From contig NZ_JAQGCZ010000024.1 in the NCBI RefSeq assembly GCF_027706845.1, positions 1 to 41,608 of the forward strand: a stretch of 41,608 nucleotides of DNA. Direction: 5' to 3'. Made by a program: the position numbers and the translations under genes. Shown here piece after piece: positions 40,737 through 41,608 of the stretch (its first letter is position 1; every line of letters starts with the position of its first letter). Source of the stretch: Mycolicibacterium sp. BiH015 (lineage in GTDB: Bacteria > Actinomycetota > Actinomycetes > Mycobacteriales > Mycobacteriaceae). The notes under the pieces are model-generated. The model saw nothing but the letters and a program-made list of their open reading frames with translations, ran no database searches and was not told where the DNA came from.

Positions 40737-41608
40737 TCACGGTTCGTCGTCGTCTTCGTCTTCGGGGAGTAGGTAGCGTTCGGGGTGGTGGTAGCCGTTG
40801 GTGCGGTGTTGGCCGGTGTCGAGGTCGGGTGGTGGGAGCCATTCGGTCTGGCCTTTGGCGTTTTTGCGGGTGCGCCAGTCGGTGTTGTCGAGCATGCGGT
40901 GATCGGCTTCGCAGGCCAGGGTGAAGTCATCGACATTGGACTGGCCGCCGTTCTTCCAGTCCGCGACGGCGTGGTGCAGCTGGCACCAGTAGCCCGGTGC
41001 GGTGCAGCCTGGCCGGGTGCAGCCACGATCGCGGGCGTGGGCCACGATCCGCTGTGCGGGGTTGGCGAGTCGTTTCGTGCGACCCAGATACAGGCTCTCG
41101 CTGGTGTGCTTGTCGTAGACGTACAGGTAGTGAAACGCGTTGGCGGCCAGCCGGATCAGATCGCGCATCGGAAGCAGGGTGCCGCCGCCGGTGACCGCGA
41201 CCCCGGCTCCTTTCTCGAGGTCTTGGAGGGTGGTCGAGACGATGATGGTCACCGGCAGGCCGTGGTGGGTGCCCAGGTCACCGGATCGCAGCGCCCGCAC
41301 GGCCATCGCTTCGAGAGCGTCGTGGTTGCGCTGCTGCTGGGTGCGCGGATCCGAGCCCCGCGCCTCAGGCTGCGGATCATGATCATCGACCGCCGCCTCG
41401 CCCTCGGGCGTCTCCTCGGCGGGCTCGTCGGCGACCGCCGCCGCGTCGGGCATGTCGGCGACCGCGGGCTGGTCTGGGGCTACCGCCTCGTGAGCGGTGG
41501 GCGTCGTGTCGGCGGGGTCGGTGAGTTCGTAGTCGGGGAGGTGGTGTCCGGGGGCGGCTTCTTTGGCCCAGACCGCTTCCATGGCGGCACGCAAGGTGGC
41601 GGTCACCC
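40737..41608 (-). CDS. HNH endonuclease, DUF222/13E12 family, partial
   Basis: The frame is open to the right edge of the window, so the N-terminal DUF222 region is mostly outside. The visible ~290 residues include an acidic Ala/Pro/Glu linker (~residues 25-85 of the visible part), TIIVSTTLQDLEKGAGVAV, and a C-terminal HNH motif: RDRGCTRPGCTAPGYWCQLHHAVADW with two Cys knuckles, then NVDDFTLACEADHRMLD. The tail is acidic (PEDEDDDEP). These 13E12-type genes are multicopy in mycobacteria and partly linked to REP13E12 repeats or prophage-like regions. Function beyond predicted nuclease is unknown. Confidence 0.9.
   Translation of the reverse strand, partial: VTATLRAAMEAVWAKEAAPGHHLPDYELTDPADTTPTAHEAVAPDQPAVADMPDAAAVADEPAEETPEGEAAVDDHDPQPEARGSDPRTQQQRNHDALEAMAVRALRSGDLGTHHGLPVTIIVSTTLQDLEKGAGVAVTGGGTLLPMRDLIRLAANAFHYLYVYDKHTSESLYLGRTKRLANPAQRIVAHARDRGCTRPGCTAPGYWCQLHHAVADWKNGGQSNVDDFTLACEADHRMLDNTDWRTRKNAKGQTEWLPPPDLDTGQHRTNGYHHPERYLLPEDEDDDEP

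Overview
The window looks like chromosome of a rapidly growing mycobacterium (Mycolicibacterium-like). It is GC-rich with C/G-ending codons. It carries a complete antigen 85 mycolyltransferase, an Apa/FAP-type secreted Pro-rich antigen, a mycothiol-dependent-isomerase-type protein, a DUF222/13E12 HNH protein and mycobacterial FAAL/NRPS genes. A long stretch follows the M. tuberculosis order as I recall it: ureG-ureD-ndh-Rv1855c-Rv1856c-apa-Rv1861-adhA and, after an interruption, Rv1866-Rv1867. I saw no tRNA, rRNA, IS element or CRISPR array.

Layout. (1) 1-5072: the 3' end of a nonribosomal peptide synthetase (C end, A, PCP, TE), a translationally coupled DUF2505 protein and a fatty-acyl-AMP ligase. 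This is the end of a lipopeptide-type operon running in from the left. (2) 5164-12579: the conserved ureGD-ndh-adhA block. Within the window ureG and ureD have no ureABCF beside them; the lipopeptide genes occupy that place. modABC are also missing upstream of apa. (3) 12576-20945: a hypothetical gene, a CGNR zinc-finger regulator, a CPBP membrane protease, a phosphoketolase, and the paired CoA-transferase/thiolase-like genes. (4) 20946-29413: malate dehydrogenase, a frameshifted lipoprotein, an HhH-GPD-fold protein, a TfoX-like protein, a flavin/F420 luciferase-fold oxidoreductase, two copies of a ~60-bp palindromic element, Lon, an SDR, a 30-residue zinc-ribbon microprotein, twin hairpins and antigen 85. 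(5) 29663-35948: DUF1810, a deaminase/GH13 gene pair, an MDMPI-type protein, and a TetR-membrane protein-TPR operon. (6) 36074-40618: four tandem 25-bp palindromic repeats, then a nitrogen-scavenging operon read leftwards: GntR regulator, allophanate-hydrolase-like amidase, biuret-hydrolase-like cysteine hydrolase and NCS2 permease. (7) 40737-41608: the 3' part of an HNH gene.

How it fits together. The NRPS, DUF2505 and FAAL genes probably make or finish an acylated peptide. The GntR operon is best read as uptake of an N-rich heterocycle or biuret-like compound and its hydrolysis to ammonia and CO2; perfect palindromes lie next to the amidase start and upstream of gntR. The most unusual non-coding signals are the paired 60-bp palindromic elements (24674-24830), the 25-bp x4 array overlapping the permease stop (36074-36173), and symmetric operator-like sites at 13073-13135, 27207-27240 and 39881-39897. 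All functional calls rest on motifs read by eye; no database search was run.
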